64,000 nucleotides of DNA, taken from assembly GCA_964597045.1 (NCBI GenBank), contig CAZQWE010000005.1, forward strand, positions 124,001 through 188,000. Reading direction: 5' to 3'. Within the stretch, counting starts at the first letter, position 1; each line of letters starts with the position of its first letter. Source of the stretch: UBA9655 sp964597045 (lineage in GTDB: Bacteria; Pseudomonadota; Alphaproteobacteria; UBA9655). The translations under genes were made by a program, and so were the position numbers. This document shows positions 19,501-29,537 of the stretch, in pieces. The notes beneath the pieces were generated by a model. The model was given only the letters and a program-made list of their open reading frames with translations. It was not told the origin of the DNA and did not search any database.

Positions 19501-19924
19501 TGTGATTACTAAACAAGAAAGAGCCTCCAAAAACGGACAGAGGTACGCGTTCGTTCAATTATCAGACTCTACGGGAGTCTTTGAGATGACCGTTTTTTCA
19601 GAAATGTTAAGCCAGTATCATGATATGCTCGAACCAGGAAAAGCCTTACTTGTAACCGTAAATGCACAGCTCAATGAGGAATCAATGAGACTGACTTGTC
19701 AAGGAATAGAAAGTTTGGAAAAGGCTGTTGATGGAGGAAGCTATACAGTTACCTTAACCACTGAGGAACAAGCCAAAAAGTTGATTAAGTTATTTGAAAA
19801 TCTTGAGCCTGGAAGAACAAAAATTATCCTTAATGTAAAAACCGAGGGTTCAGTCGCGACTCTGGTTTTAAATTCGTCATATTCTTTAACGCCAGATATG
19901 CGGGTCGCTTTAAATTCTCTTTAG
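16586..19924 (+). CDS. dnaE: DNA polymerase III alpha subunit
   Basis: 1112 residues, slightly shorter than the roughly 1160 of E. coli DnaE. It has an N-terminal PHP domain (HLRVHSAYSLLEGA), the catalytic palm with PDFDVDFCQDRR (two catalytic Asp near residues 391-395) and the GPGRGSGAGSVVAW motif, a helix-hairpin-helix region (about 830), and an OB-fold (about 960-1030). This is the replicative polymerase. GAGG precedes the ATG. Its stop overlaps the stop of the convergent small gene by 4 nt. Confidence 0.98.
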   Translation: MFIHLRVHSAYSLLEGAIPVKKLISLAKKHEMLAVAMTDTGNLFGAMEFSLAAKDAGIQPILGCQIQLTAESDDKDTLILLVQSEVGYKNLLKIVSYTYLNGKGAGVPQIDLNTLKRWSEGLIALTSGLSKRLSKGQTGEAFLKSLHSIFKDRLYIELSRQGTQSAEEHRIEEALIDLAYAHNIPLVATNEAFFPEPALYEAHDALLCIAEGSYVNEADRRRLTPDHCFKSSEEMEELFADIPETIHNTKVIAQRCHFLLRPIEPLLPSFPCENEVEELRMQARSGLEDRLKRYVFKPDMDEKEQIQLREKYSKQLEYELGVIEQMKFSGYFLIVADFIKWAKSQKIPVGPGRGSGAGSVVAWSLTITDLDPLHFGLVFERFLNPERVSMPDFDVDFCQDRRDEVIRYVRDKYGSDRVAHIITFGKLQARAVLRDVGRVLQMPYGQVDRICKLVPNNPANPVTLEEALELEPQLKTMTEDPEVKHLVDISQQLEGLYRHASTHAAGVVIADKPLDEMVPLYFDPRSPLPATQFNMKYVEQAGLVKFDFLGLKTLTVIQQTIDYLKERGVELDISCIPLDDPKSFELLCKAETIGIFQIESGGMTDVTRKVKPDRLEEIIAIVALYRPGPMDNIPKYIACRHGEEKVTYLYDELEPILRETHGVIVYQEQVLQMAKDLAGFTLGGADLLRRAMGKKIKSEMDAQRKKFIDGVLERVGGTPGVAKELFNQIEKFASYAFPKAHAAAYALITYQTAYLKAHYPVEFMASLMTHELHNTDKLTYFSREVKRLGIPLLPPDVNHSHAGFKVENGSIRYALAALKNVGTAAMEALNVERERRGPFKDIFDFVERMDSKVLNKRQMENLIAAGAFDSISPCRRFLMENLEILLQYGNEDKRSQGLFGLEVTRPQLKALEEWPPLEKLKHEFAAVGFYLTSHPLDAYGKALESLGVVDAATLHMQAQEGRDLHSFKLAGIVITKQERASKNGQRYAFVQLSDSTGVFEMTVFSEMLSQYHDMLEPGKALLVTVNAQLNEESMRLTCQGIESLEKAVDGGSYTVTLTTEEQAKKLIKLFENLEPGRTKIILNVKTEGSVATLVLNSSYSLTPDMRVALNSL

Positions 19925-20160
19925 TTGAGACAGGTTTTTTGGCAAGCGAGGGCTTCAAAATGGCGAATATCAATTGCAGCTTGAATAAGTTCCATCGGCT
20001 TCTCTTCCTGATATTCCTCATTTAAATAGTCTAAATAGTTCATGTAGGTCTCGTCTACGGCTGTAAGACAAGCTTTTTTATTAGGGTACAGGGGACACTC
20101 CGGTGCTTTTCCTAGGAGAGGGAGAGGAAGAAGTAAGAAAAGAAGTATATATTTCGTCAT
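19921..20160 (-). CDS. Small secreted protein of unknown function
   Basis: 79 residues. A signal peptide (MTKYILLFLLLPLPLLGKA) is followed by a mature part of about 60 residues with four Cys (ECPLY, KKACLT, ALACQKTC), enough for two disulfides in the periplasm. The middle is acidic (YLNEEYQEEKP). No family recognised. It is tail-to-tail with dnaE. Confidence 0.65.
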   Translation of the reverse strand: MTKYILLFLLLPLPLLGKAPECPLYPNKKACLTAVDETYMNYLDYLNEEYQEEKPMELIQAAIDIRHFEALACQKTCLN

Positions 20161-20239
20161 ACCTAACTTTCAGTCTTTTGATTATGTCTCTAAAAGAAGG
20201 TTAGCAAGAGATGATTAATAAGAAGTTAATGAGATCATC

Positions 20240-20259
20240 AATGTTTCACGTGAAACATA
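20240..20259. other. parS site, copy 3
   Basis: AATGTTTCACGTGAAACATA, perfect in the 16-bp core with one changed outer base. It lies 5 bp from the stop of the ETF-QO gene, in the gap upstream of the small secreted protein gene. Confidence 0.92.
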
Positions 20260-20264
20260 TTCAC

Positions 20265-21866
20265 CTACATATTGACATAATTGGGGCCTGACCCCCCTTC
20301 AGGCGGGGTCCACGTGATGTTCTGTGTGGGATCTTTGATGTCACAAACCTTACAATGGATACAATTTTGAGAATTGATTTGAAGATTTATCCCCTTATCA
20401 TCCTTCACAAGTTCATATACTTGTGCTGGACAATATTTCCCTTCAGGAAAATCATAAAACTCTTTATTAACTGTCAGGGCCTTTTGAGGATCCCTTAGAA
20501 TCAAATGATTGGGTTGATTTTCTTGGTGCCTGATATTGGAAAGAAAGACAGAGGTGAGTCTATCAAAGGTGAGCTTCCCATCAGGTTTTGGGTAAAGGAT
20601 GGGTTTGCATTTCTTTGCCACTTCCAAACAAGAATAATCAGGCGGGTTCTTGAGCGTCCAAGGACTCAGTCCAAAGGTGAGGGTCTCATAAACAGCATTC
20701 ATAAGCCCGCCCCACAGCCCCCATTTAAAGCCAGAATGGATATTTCGGACCTTATATAATTCCTTATAAATCCAACTTTTTTTCAGTCTTTCTTCATAGG
20801 TAAAAGGCTCATCTTTTACAATATGATCCACAAGAGCTTCAGCTGCCAACATCCCTGATTTTAAAGCCGTATGAGACCCCTTAATCTTTGCTACATTCAT
20901 AAATCCTGCCGCACATCCAATGAGAGCACCTCCTGGAAATTCAAGCTTGGGAAGGGACTGGATACCTCCCTCATTGAGGGCTCTTGCCCCGTAGGATATT
21001 CGCTTCCCATTCTCCAAGAGACGGCTTATCAGCGGATGGGTTTTAAGACGTTGAAATTCCTCAAAAGGACTTAGATATGGATTTTTATAGTCCAACCCAA
21101 CAATAAGCCCTATTAACACTTGATTCCCCTCAAGATGATACAAAAATGAACCTCCAAACGTTTTTGAGTCAAGAGGCCATCCTATCGTATGAACAACAGT
21201 ACCAGGCTTACTTTTTAAAGAATCAATCTCCCAAATTTCCTTAATGCCCATCCCATAAGTTTGAGGTGATCGTCCCTGATCAAGATTAAACCTCTTCACA
21301 ATTTGTTTCGTAAGAGACCCACGACAGCCTTCGGCTAAGAGTGTCATCTTACCAAAAATTTTGACTCCCTGCTCATATTGGCTTGTTTCATGACCTTCCT
21401 TATCTAAACCTTGTGGGCCTGTTTGAACGCCAATGACTTTCCCGTTCTGATCAAAAAGACAAGAAGCTCCAGCAAAACCCGGATATATCTCTACGCCTAA
21501 ACCCGTTGCCTCACCTGCTAGCCATTTACTAAGCGCCCCTAAACTTGCCACATAATTGCCCTTATTTCTCATCTGAGGAGGAGTCAGAAATCGCATGGCC
21601 CGAGACTTTGTTAAGAACATAAACTTATCCTGGGTACAGGGAGTCGTAAGAGGTGCTCCAAGATATTGCCAATCGGGAAATAATTCATTGAGAGCTCGAG
21701 GTTCTATCACCGCGCCAGAAATGATATGACTTCCAATTTCAGACCCTTTTTCAAGAAGGCAGACGGAGAGATCTGGAGCGAGTTGCTTGAGCCGAATGGC
21801 TGCTCCAAGGCCTGAAGGTCCCCCTCCCACAATAACAACATCATAATTCATTCCCTCATCACTCAT
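20265..21866 (-). CDS. Electron transfer flavoprotein-ubiquinone oxidoreductase
   Basis: 533 residues. N-terminal FAD-binding motif VVIVGGGPSGLGAAIRLK, ubiquinone-binding middle region, and a C-terminal 4Fe-4S segment with CIHCKVCDIKDPTQNITW. It passes electrons from reduced ETF to ubiquinone. The ETF subunits are encoded at 42.9-44.6 kb. Its start overlaps the stop of the histidine kinase gene by 4 nt (ATGA type), so the two are translated together, which is an unusual pairing. Confidence 0.96.
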   Translation of the reverse strand: MSDEGMNYDVVIVGGGPSGLGAAIRLKQLAPDLSVCLLEKGSEIGSHIISGAVIEPRALNELFPDWQYLGAPLTTPCTQDKFMFLTKSRAMRFLTPPQMRNKGNYVASLGALSKWLAGEATGLGVEIYPGFAGASCLFDQNGKVIGVQTGPQGLDKEGHETSQYEQGVKIFGKMTLLAEGCRGSLTKQIVKRFNLDQGRSPQTYGMGIKEIWEIDSLKSKPGTVVHTIGWPLDSKTFGGSFLYHLEGNQVLIGLIVGLDYKNPYLSPFEEFQRLKTHPLISRLLENGKRISYGARALNEGGIQSLPKLEFPGGALIGCAAGFMNVAKIKGSHTALKSGMLAAEALVDHIVKDEPFTYEERLKKSWIYKELYKVRNIHSGFKWGLWGGLMNAVYETLTFGLSPWTLKNPPDYSCLEVAKKCKPILYPKPDGKLTFDRLTSVFLSNIRHQENQPNHLILRDPQKALTVNKEFYDFPEGKYCPAQVYELVKDDKGINLQINSQNCIHCKVCDIKDPTQNITWTPPEGGSGPNYVNM

Positions 21867-23926
21867 TTAGCCCCCTTAGGTAATTCTAGCGTAAACCTTG
21901 TCCACTCGCCTATTTGACTCTCAACAGTGACAGACCCATGATGTTGATGGGTAATAATATCATAGCTGAGAGAAAGGCCTAAACCCGTTCCTTCCCCTGC
22001 ATTTTTTGTTGTAAAAAAGGGTGTAAAGAGATTTTTGAGAACGGACTTATTCATACCCGGTCCATTATCTTCAATCGTAATTTTTACTTTCTTTCCACTA
22101 TCACTGGTTGTAATTGTAAGTTCGGGCGTATAGGTGGCACCTATCTTTTGCTTCTTTTCATCCATTGCATAACACCCATTATTAATTATATTCAAAATGA
22201 CCCGAGCAATATCCTGTTTTGACCCTTCAATATTGCCCACCTTTTCATCGAACTTCTTATGAACCGTACAAATAAAGCGTGACTTTTTCCCTTCATACCC
22301 AGTTAAAGCAAGATCTAAACTCTCTTTCACAAGCTTGTTCAGATCAAATGAAATTATTTCATTTGAAGATCCGCGCGCATGGGCAAGCATGCTTTTGACG
22401 ATAGAATCTGCCCGTTCTGCATGCTCGAGTGTTTTTGTAATATTTTGCTCAATGAGTGCAAAGAGTTCGGGATCGCGCGAGCCTTTTTCTTTGAGCTCTT
22501 CAATATATTCACGGGAAAGTTCCGTAAAATTAATAATAAAATTCAAGGGATTCTTAATCTCGTGAGCAATACCAGCTGTAAGGGATCCAAGGCTTGCAAG
22601 CTTTTCTTGAACAATAATCTGCTGTTGTGCCTTCTTTAGGTCTGTTAAAGTCTTTTCAAGTTGTTTATTTTTCTGTTCGAGTTCAAGGGTTCTCTTCTTT
22701 ACACGATCTTCAAGATCTGTCACCAAATGTCTATTTTCTTTAAATATCTTTGAAACAACTTCAAACCAAGGCTTCCAACCCAAGGGAACTCCTTTTGTTT
22801 CGCTTCTGAGTCCCTGATTTTCAAGTGAGATATGATTGATGAGTTTTTGTGCGGGGCGAATAAAATTTCGAATAACAAGGATATAGCCAGCGCCAACAAC
22901 AAATATAAGAAGCATCGCCATAATAAATATATCTTCAAGCGATTCATAAAAGATTTGCTTAAATAATGTTGAATTTGAGCCAACATAAATCAGCATCCAC
23001 GGTGTTTCATGCATACTGGCCACAAAAATGTGAGACCCATTTGTAACTGTAAATCCCTCATTGGGTTTAGTCATTGCTGATTCTATGTCTCTGTACATGT
23101 CTTCATTAAAGAACTGATTCAGGGTTTGAATTTGAGCCTCCTTTTTCGAAACCCCGAATGTCCCAAGAACCTGCTTTTCGGAATTTACTAAGAAGAGTGA
23201 CCCCTCTAAATCTTTTGATCTGCTCATCACACGATCAAGTTCTGAAAGACTTATATCCAAAGAAATCATACCGATAGGCTTTTCACCATCCGTGATCTGA
23301 GTTGAGTAAGACACAAGTTTTCCAAATTGCTCACTTTCAAGTATAGGAGACCAACCACTCTTTAAAGACGTCTGAGAAGAGAGACTAAAGTTTGGAACCC
23401 AAGGATAAGAGCTTTGAAATGGGTGGACTGACCTGTAGGAAATCCAAACTGTTCCTCGATTATTTTTCAATGTAAATTCAAAAAAGGGATAGAGCAAAAG
23501 AGCCATTTGGAGTTCTTCTTTCTGGGAAGAAGACAGATCCTCAAGAGTTCCTATTCCCTGCAGATTACCGAAAGAGATCTTATTCGGTTGAAGGTTTGTA
23601 ATATCCAGAGTGTATGTCCGCGTCGTTGGGTCATCTGCTAATAAAGGAAACAAGGGTGTTTTTAGATTTAAATGCTTAATTTCGTAAAGAGTTGTCTCAG
23701 CAGCATTTTTAAGTCCTTGGACATAGCCCTGTGTCGTTCTAACCCTCAAATTAATGTTGGCAGCATGTTCAATAAGTCTATTTTTTAAATTATTAAGCAG
23801 AAAATCTTGTTTCCGCTGGTATTGGTAATACTCAACGCCAATCGCAATAAGGATGAGAGACAGTCCTGTAATGATGAGAATGAATTTAAGACCTTTTTGA
23901 AACGGATTTTCATTTATTTTTGCCAC
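21863..23926 (-). CDS. Membrane-bound sensor histidine kinase with CACHE-like periplasmic domain
   Basis: 687 residues. TM1 about 14-33, a long periplasmic domain (about 35-330) suggesting a double-CACHE fold, TM2 about 336-356, a coiled coil (about 415-450), a HisKA-type box AGIAHEIKNPLNFIINF with the phosphoacceptor His, and HATPase_c motifs (NIINNGCYAM, IEDNGPGM, GEGTGLGLSLSYDI). There is no receiver domain and no adjacent response regulator. The start is GTG 23926. The gene follows the Rpn-type gene by 15 bp and overlaps the ETF-QO gene. Confidence 0.92.
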   Translation of the reverse strand: MAKINENPFQKGLKFILIITGLSLILIAIGVEYYQYQRKQDFLLNNLKNRLIEHAANINLRVRTTQGYVQGLKNAAETTLYEIKHLNLKTPLFPLLADDPTTRTYTLDITNLQPNKISFGNLQGIGTLEDLSSSQKEELQMALLLYPFFEFTLKNNRGTVWISYRSVHPFQSSYPWVPNFSLSSQTSLKSGWSPILESEQFGKLVSYSTQITDGEKPIGMISLDISLSELDRVMSRSKDLEGSLFLVNSEKQVLGTFGVSKKEAQIQTLNQFFNEDMYRDIESAMTKPNEGFTVTNGSHIFVASMHETPWMLIYVGSNSTLFKQIFYESLEDIFIMAMLLIFVVGAGYILVIRNFIRPAQKLINHISLENQGLRSETKGVPLGWKPWFEVVSKIFKENRHLVTDLEDRVKKRTLELEQKNKQLEKTLTDLKKAQQQIIVQEKLASLGSLTAGIAHEIKNPLNFIINFTELSREYIEELKEKGSRDPELFALIEQNITKTLEHAERADSIVKSMLAHARGSSNEIISFDLNKLVKESLDLALTGYEGKKSRFICTVHKKFDEKVGNIEGSKQDIARVILNIINNGCYAMDEKKQKIGATYTPELTITTSDSGKKVKITIEDNGPGMNKSVLKNLFTPFFTTKNAGEGTGLGLSLSYDIITHQHHGSVTVESQIGEWTRFTLELPKGAK

Positions 23927-23941
23927 GCTTCAATCTCGTAT

Positions 23942-24703
23942 CTAAGAGTTTCGTCCCTTTGTTTTGGGCGTCAATGCAGGAAGAAGGGTAGAAATCTCTT
24001 CAAAAGATAGGTCCGTACATTTAGAAATAATATCAAGACCAATTCCATTCGTCAGCATACGTCTGGCAATATCCATCTTCGTTTCATTTTTCCCAATTTC
24101 AATGACTTTTTCACTCGTCTGCGGAAAGTGAATAAGGAACCCTTTCTTTAAATCATTCTTCTCCTGCAATTCATCAATGGCTCTTTTGATGACCCAATCA
24201 TTGCCGATCAACTGATGATTGTTCTCTATCGTCGTAGATTTTTCTTCTTTTAAAAGATAAAGCCACTTATCAAGTGTGGAAGAGAGTTGATCAATTGTTT
24301 TTGTAAACTTAGGGAGTTCGTAAAAAATAAGGAATTCATTTTCACTCATTTTCAGAACTGTTCTATACTCTTTTGTTTCAGGAAATTTGCTATCCTCCAG
24401 AATGATGAGAACTATATGAGGTTGCTTTTCTAATTTTTTGAGTTCCGATTCAATACTCTTACTTTCACCATAATATATTTCCAGATGGTAGCTTTTACCT
24501 GTCTCATCTTCACACAAGGCAGAAAGAATATGTGATGGACTCGAAGATTCCCTTTGAACGAAATGAGCCGTTCTTATCATAGGACCTTGATTATGAGTTA
24601 CCATGTCATTCAGAAAAGGGATTAAAATGTCCTTATTTCTCTCAAATTCAAATAGCCTTTTCAGAGCTATACTTTCTTTTGACTTTAGGAATTGTTTGAA
24701 CAT
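23942..24703 (-). CDS. Rpn-family (PD-(D/E)XK) nuclease/transposase-like protein
   Basis: 253 residues from ATG 24703, chosen because AAGGAG lies six bases upstream; an in-frame start at 24778 would add an unsupported leader. The N-terminus (ALKRLFEFERNKDILIPFLNDM) and the C-terminus (ARRMLTNGIGLDIISKCTDLSFEEISTL) match the Rpn/PDDEXK transposase-like family common in host-associated bacteria. The nuclease motif is weak: HLEIYYGE is a poor stand-in for the usual D-xn-ExQ, so activity is doubtful. It is the first gene of a probable operon with the histidine kinase and ETF-QO genes. Confidence 0.75.
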   Translation of the reverse strand: MFKQFLKSKESIALKRLFEFERNKDILIPFLNDMVTHNQGPMIRTAHFVQRESSSPSHILSALCEDETGKSYHLEIYYGESKSIESELKKLEKQPHIVLIILEDSKFPETKEYRTVLKMSENEFLIFYELPKFTKTIDQLSSTLDKWLYLLKEEKSTTIENNHQLIGNDWVIKRAIDELQEKNDLKKGFLIHFPQTSEKVIEIGKNETKMDIARRMLTNGIGLDIISKCTDLSFEEISTLLPALTPKTKGRNS

Positions 24704-24821
24704 GAACGACTCCTTCTCTTTAAACATGTTAGAATTAACACCAAAAAGGAACCAAAAATAATAAGTATGATATACCATATTTTAATAAAAATGTCAAATT
24801 TTCTAGGGAATTGTTGACCTG

Positions 24822-24962
24822 TTAGACTAATTCTTTCCCTTGCAATGTTTCACGTGAAACATTTTTAGGATCGATAGATGCCCTTATTGCATTAAGCACT
24901 TTTCCAGCTGGTTTGCATCCATTCAATTGAGCTTTTTTAAACCATTCTCTTTTAATCTTCAT
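24822..24962 (-). CDS. Possible 46-residue protein overlapping a parS site
   Basis: An ATG-started frame of 47 codons (MKIKREWFKKAQLNGCKPAG...) in the 384-bp gap between the Rpn gene and the small Cys-rich gene. It is basic and without a signal peptide. The parS palindrome inside it is read as NVSRET. No good Shine-Dalgarno is seen (only GGTTG at a short distance), and no family is recognised. It may be chance. The rest of the gap holds no other recognisable feature. Confidence 0.25.
   Translation of the reverse strand: MKIKREWFKKAQLNGCKPAGKVLNAIRASIDPKNVSRETLQGKELV
24844..24863. other. parS site, copy 4
   Basis: Perfect palindrome AATGTTTCACGTGAAACATT, identical to copies 1, 2 and 5, in the long gap between the Rpn gene and the small Cys-rich gene. 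Confidence 0.92.
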
Positions 24963-25087
24963 TTTCAACCAAACTCACTATTTATTCTTTTTATACACAA
25001 GAAAAAGGGTCACAATCCTTCTCCATGATAACGCAAATCTGAGCCGTTACCACACCTGATGAAGTCCTAAGTTTCAAGCCAGTTCAC

Positions 25088-25300
25088 TCATTTTTTTCGG
25101 CACTCAGTCAAGCATGATTTAAGTACTGCATCTGCTGTAGCAAAGCATTCGTCTTTGGTTAATTGTCTTGGTACATTTTTGCATTTAGAAACAACTGCTT
25201 CCCACTTGGATAAACAGTCTTGAGCACATGCGTCTGCTGATGCATGAAAGGGGGCAAGACTCATGGTTACTAATGAGATTTGGATAACTCTTTTATACAT
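25088..25300 (-). CDS. Small secreted Cys-rich protein
   Basis: 70 residues with a signal peptide (MYKRVIQISLVTMSLAPFHASA) and a mature part of about 48 residues holding six Cys in the order CAQDC, SKC, DEC, KSCLTEC. The spacing suggests a small helical disulfide-bonded protein in the periplasm or outside. No family recognised. A weak ribosome site (ggagaata) precedes the ATG. Confidence 0.65.
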   Translation of the reverse strand: MYKRVIQISLVTMSLAPFHASADACAQDCLSKWEAVVSKCKNVPRQLTKDECFATADAVLKSCLTECRKK

Positions 25301-25390
25301 AATTATTCTCCTATATAGGTCTATGTTTTGTTAGATTTCTTGTTTTCTAAAGGGAATTATATAAGGTATTCTTTAATTTTATATTAAAAT

Positions 25391-25416
25391 AAAAAAGGGC
25401 CCCGCAGGGCCCTTTT
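25391..25416 (-). terminator. Rho-independent terminator of groESL
   Basis: On the minus strand, GGGCCC-TGCG-GGGCCC followed by six T and preceded by four A, 22 bp after the groEL stop codon. With A and T runs on both sides it could also act on the other strand. Confidence 0.88.
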
Positions 25417-25437
25417 AGAGAACAATCAGTATGAGTA

Positions 25438-27081
<1,644 letters not shown>

Positions 27082-27099
27082 AACTTCGTTTCCTTTCTG

Positions 27100-27399
27100 T
27101 TAAGCAGCTTTGGAGTTAACAATACCCATGATGTCTGATTCTTTCATCACAAGGTATTCTTGTCCGTCAAATTTCACTTCTGTTCCGGACCACTTTCCAA
27201 AAAGAATCCGGTCTCCGACTTTCACATCGAGAGGTATAATTTTGCCGTCTTCAAGGCGCGTGCCTGTTCCTACAGCGGTCACTTCGCCTTCCATCGGCTT
27301 TTCCTTAGCTGTGTCTGGAATGATGATTCCTCCAGCTGTTTTTTCTTCTTGCTCAATACGGCGAACAAGAACACGATCATGTAATGGTCTAAATTTCAT
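27100..27399 (-). CDS. groES: Co-chaperonin GroES (10 kDa)
   Basis: 99 residues from ATG 27399 (MKFRPLHDRVLVRRIE), the usual GroES start, with AGGGTG upstream; an upstream in-frame codon at 27438 would run into the CIRCE operator. The mobile loop EEKTAGGIIIPDTAKEKP is intact. It caps GroEL. Confidence 0.98.
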   Translation of the reverse strand: MKFRPLHDRVLVRRIEQEEKTAGGIIIPDTAKEKPMEGEVTAVGTGTRLEDGKIIPLDVKVGDRILFGKWSGTEVKFDGQEYLVMKESDIMGIVNSKAA

Positions 27400-27431
27400 A
27401 TGTATCACCCTTATGTTAGGATTACGGTTAT

Positions 27432-27458
27432 TTAGCACTCTCGTGCTAAGAGTGCTAA
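27432..27458 (-). promoter_or_regulatory. CIRCE operator for HrcA
   Basis: TTAGCACTC-N9-GAGTGCTAA, a perfect match to the CIRCE inverted repeat. It lies between the promoter and groES, so HrcA binding would block groESL transcription until heat stress. Confidence 0.97.
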
Positions 27459-27459
27459 T

Positions 27460-27488
27460 GTTATAGAATGGTTGCGGAAAACTGTCAA
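27460..27488 (-). promoter_or_regulatory. groESL promoter (sigma-70 type)
   Basis: On the minus strand: TTGACA (27488-27483), a 17-bp spacer, then TATAAC (27465-27460), directly upstream of CIRCE. The match to the housekeeping consensus is close. Confidence 0.85.
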
Positions 27489-27513
27489 GGATTTTTAAAA
27501 GTCATCCCATCTC

Positions 27514-27624
27514 GTCATTGCGAGGAGCGACGCCGCAATCTCAAACCACAGTATTATTTCGATCGCTTCGCGATCGACACGGGCGGCAAGAAGATTGCTT
27601 CATCACTTCGTTCCTCGCAATGAC
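27514..27624. repeat. Palindromic repeat element A (GTCATTGCGAGGA ends)
   Basis: A 111-bp element with terminal inverted repeats GTCATTGCGAGGA and TCCTCGCAATGAC, and an internal hairpin CGATCGCTTCGCGATCG. It fills most of the gap between groES and tadA. The ends resemble those of element D at 46654 and, less closely, element B at 41985, so it belongs to a dispersed palindromic family. It has no coding capacity. Confidence 0.8.
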
Positions 27625-27644
27625 AGCTATATTTTTAGGGCTTA

Positions 27645-28097
27645 CTAGCGCTTCCCTTCAAAGAAATTCTTGAGCAGAAGACTGCACGCTTGTTCCTCAA
27701 TCCCTCCAATCACCTCAGGTTTATGGTGACAGGAAGACGCATTATAGACTTTAGCCCCATGATGAATGCCGCCGCCTTTCGTATCATAAGCTCCAAAATA
27801 AACACGTCTCAGACGCGCAAAGCTGATGGCTTGAGCACACATAGGGCAGGGCTCGAGTGTCACATAGAGATCACACTTTTCCAAGCGAACCGCATCCACT
27901 AACGCACAAGCTTTTTGTATCGCAAGCATTTCCGCGTGGGCTGTTGGATCTTTTCGCATCTCCATTTCGTTGTGAGCTGAGGAAATTAAAGCTCTCGTGT
28001 CACCATCAACGATGGTAGCCCCAATGGGGACTTCATCTTTTTCTAAGGCGTATCTTGCTTCTTCAAGTGCGCGTTGCATAGGCTTTAAATTTGACAT
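27645..28097 (-). CDS. tadA: tRNA-specific adenosine deaminase
   Basis: 150 residues from ATG 28097 (MSNLKPMQRALEEAR); longer in-frame starts would overlap fumC. The zinc site is complete: PTAHAEMLAI (His and catalytic Glu) and PCPMCAQA (two Cys). It converts A34 to inosine in the tRNA-Arg anticodon. It is divergent from fumC with a 45-bp gap. Confidence 0.94.
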   Translation of the reverse strand: MSNLKPMQRALEEARYALEKDEVPIGATIVDGDTRALISSAHNEMEMRKDPTAHAEMLAIQKACALVDAVRLEKCDLYVTLEPCPMCAQAISFARLRRVYFGAYDTKGGGIHHGAKVYNASSCHHKPEVIGGIEEQACSLLLKNFFEGKR

Positions 28098-28142
28098 AAG
28101 AAATAGGTATAGAAAAAAAGCCAGAGTTGCAATGGAGAGCTC

Positions 28143-29537
28143 ATGACCACAAGAAAAGAAACGGATACATTCGGATCTATTGATGTTCCTTCCGATAAAT
28201 ACTGGGGAGCTCAAACAGAAAGGTCTCGTCAGAACTTCCGCATTGGGGTGGAAGTGATGCCCCTTCCCGTGATCAGAGCCTTGGGACTTCAGAAGAAAGC
28301 GGCAGCCCTTGTAAATATGAGTTTAGGGGAACTCGATTCTGCATTAGGAAATACTATAGTTAAAGCTTCAGATGAGGTTATTGAGGGGAAACTCGACGGT
28401 CATTTTCCTCTGGTTGTTTGGCAAACGGGGTCTGGTACGCAAACCAATATGAATGCCAATGAAGTCATTGGAAACAGGGCCATTGAGATTTTAGGTGGTG
28501 AAATGGGATCAAAGCAGCCCATACATCCCAATGATCATGTGAATCTAAGTCAGTCCTCGAATGATAGTTTCCCTACTGTAATGCATATCTCAACAGCTCT
28601 TGAAATTGTTAAGAATCTCCTCCCTGCTCTTGAAAAGTTTGAAAACGCCTTGAGAGATAAAGAAAAGGAATTTAAGGATATTATTAAAATCGGCAGAACC
28701 CATCTTCAGGATGCCACTCCCATTACGTTGGGACAAGAGTTCTCAGGGTATGCCACTCAAATTAAGATGGGCATTCAGCGAATTAAGAATGCCTTGCCCC
28801 ATCTTTTTGAGCTCGCACAAGGAGGGACAGCCGTCGGGACGGGACTCAATGCGAATCCTAAGTTTGCCGAGGCTTTCGCGAAAAAAATAGCTGAGCTGAC
28901 CGGTCTTCCTTTCGTCAGTGCTCCCAATAAATTCGAGGCGCTTGCTTCCGAAGATACGATGGTTGAAGTGTCAGGAGCCCTCAATGTTCTTGCTGTATCC
29001 TTCATGAAAATTGCGAATGATATCCGTCTCCTCGGATCCGGGCCCCGTTCAGGCATTGGTGAACTTATTTTACCCGAAAATGAACCAGGATCATCGATTA
29101 TGCCTGGGAAGGTCAATCCAACTCAATGTGAAGCTTTAACCATGGTTTCGGCCCAAGTGATGGGGAATCACGTGACTGTTAGCATTGCGGGATCGAATGG
29201 CCAACTTGAGCTCAATGTATTTAAACCTGTGATGATTTATAGCGTATTGCAGTCCATTCGCCTTTTGGCTGACGGGGCAAGGAGCTTTACGGAAAACTGC
29301 GTGGTTGGAATTCAAGCGAATAAAGAACGAATTCAAGAACTTCTGAATCATTCTCTCATGTTAGTTACGTCTCTGAATCCCCATATTGGTTATGATAAAT
29401 CAGCAGAAATTGCCAAAAAAGCCCATAAAGAAAACAAGACATTGCTTGAAGCTGCACTCGAGCTCAAATATGTGACAGAAAAAGATTACAAGGCATGGGT
29501 AAGACCCGAAAACATGGTTGGCCCTCATGGCGGATGA
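28143..29537 (+). CDS. fumC: Fumarate hydratase, class II
   Basis: 464 residues, full length. Family motifs: GSGTQTNMNANEV (about 99-111), GRTHLQDATP, and the signature GSSIMPGKVNPTQCEA. It interconverts fumarate and malate in the TCA cycle. GGAG lies 5 nt before the ATG. Its 3' end overlaps the start of a small RHH gene by 11 nt, suggesting co-transcription. Confidence 0.98.
   Translation: MTTRKETDTFGSIDVPSDKYWGAQTERSRQNFRIGVEVMPLPVIRALGLQKKAAALVNMSLGELDSALGNTIVKASDEVIEGKLDGHFPLVVWQTGSGTQTNMNANEVIGNRAIEILGGEMGSKQPIHPNDHVNLSQSSNDSFPTVMHISTALEIVKNLLPALEKFENALRDKEKEFKDIIKIGRTHLQDATPITLGQEFSGYATQIKMGIQRIKNALPHLFELAQGGTAVGTGLNANPKFAEAFAKKIAELTGLPFVSAPNKFEALASEDTMVEVSGALNVLAVSFMKIANDIRLLGSGPRSGIGELILPENEPGSSIMPGKVNPTQCEALTMVSAQVMGNHVTVSIAGSNGQLELNVFKPVMIYSVLQSIRLLADGARSFTENCVVGIQANKERIQELLNHSLMLVTSLNPHIGYDKSAEIAKKAHKENKTLLEAALELKYVTEKDYKAWVRPENMVGPHGG

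Noticed and set aside
5164..24863. TGTTTCACGTGAAACA palindromes read as Rho-independent terminators
   Set aside because: Some are followed by T-runs and lie after stop codons, but the stems are AT-rich, the sequence is nearly invariant in all five copies and matches the parS consensus exactly.
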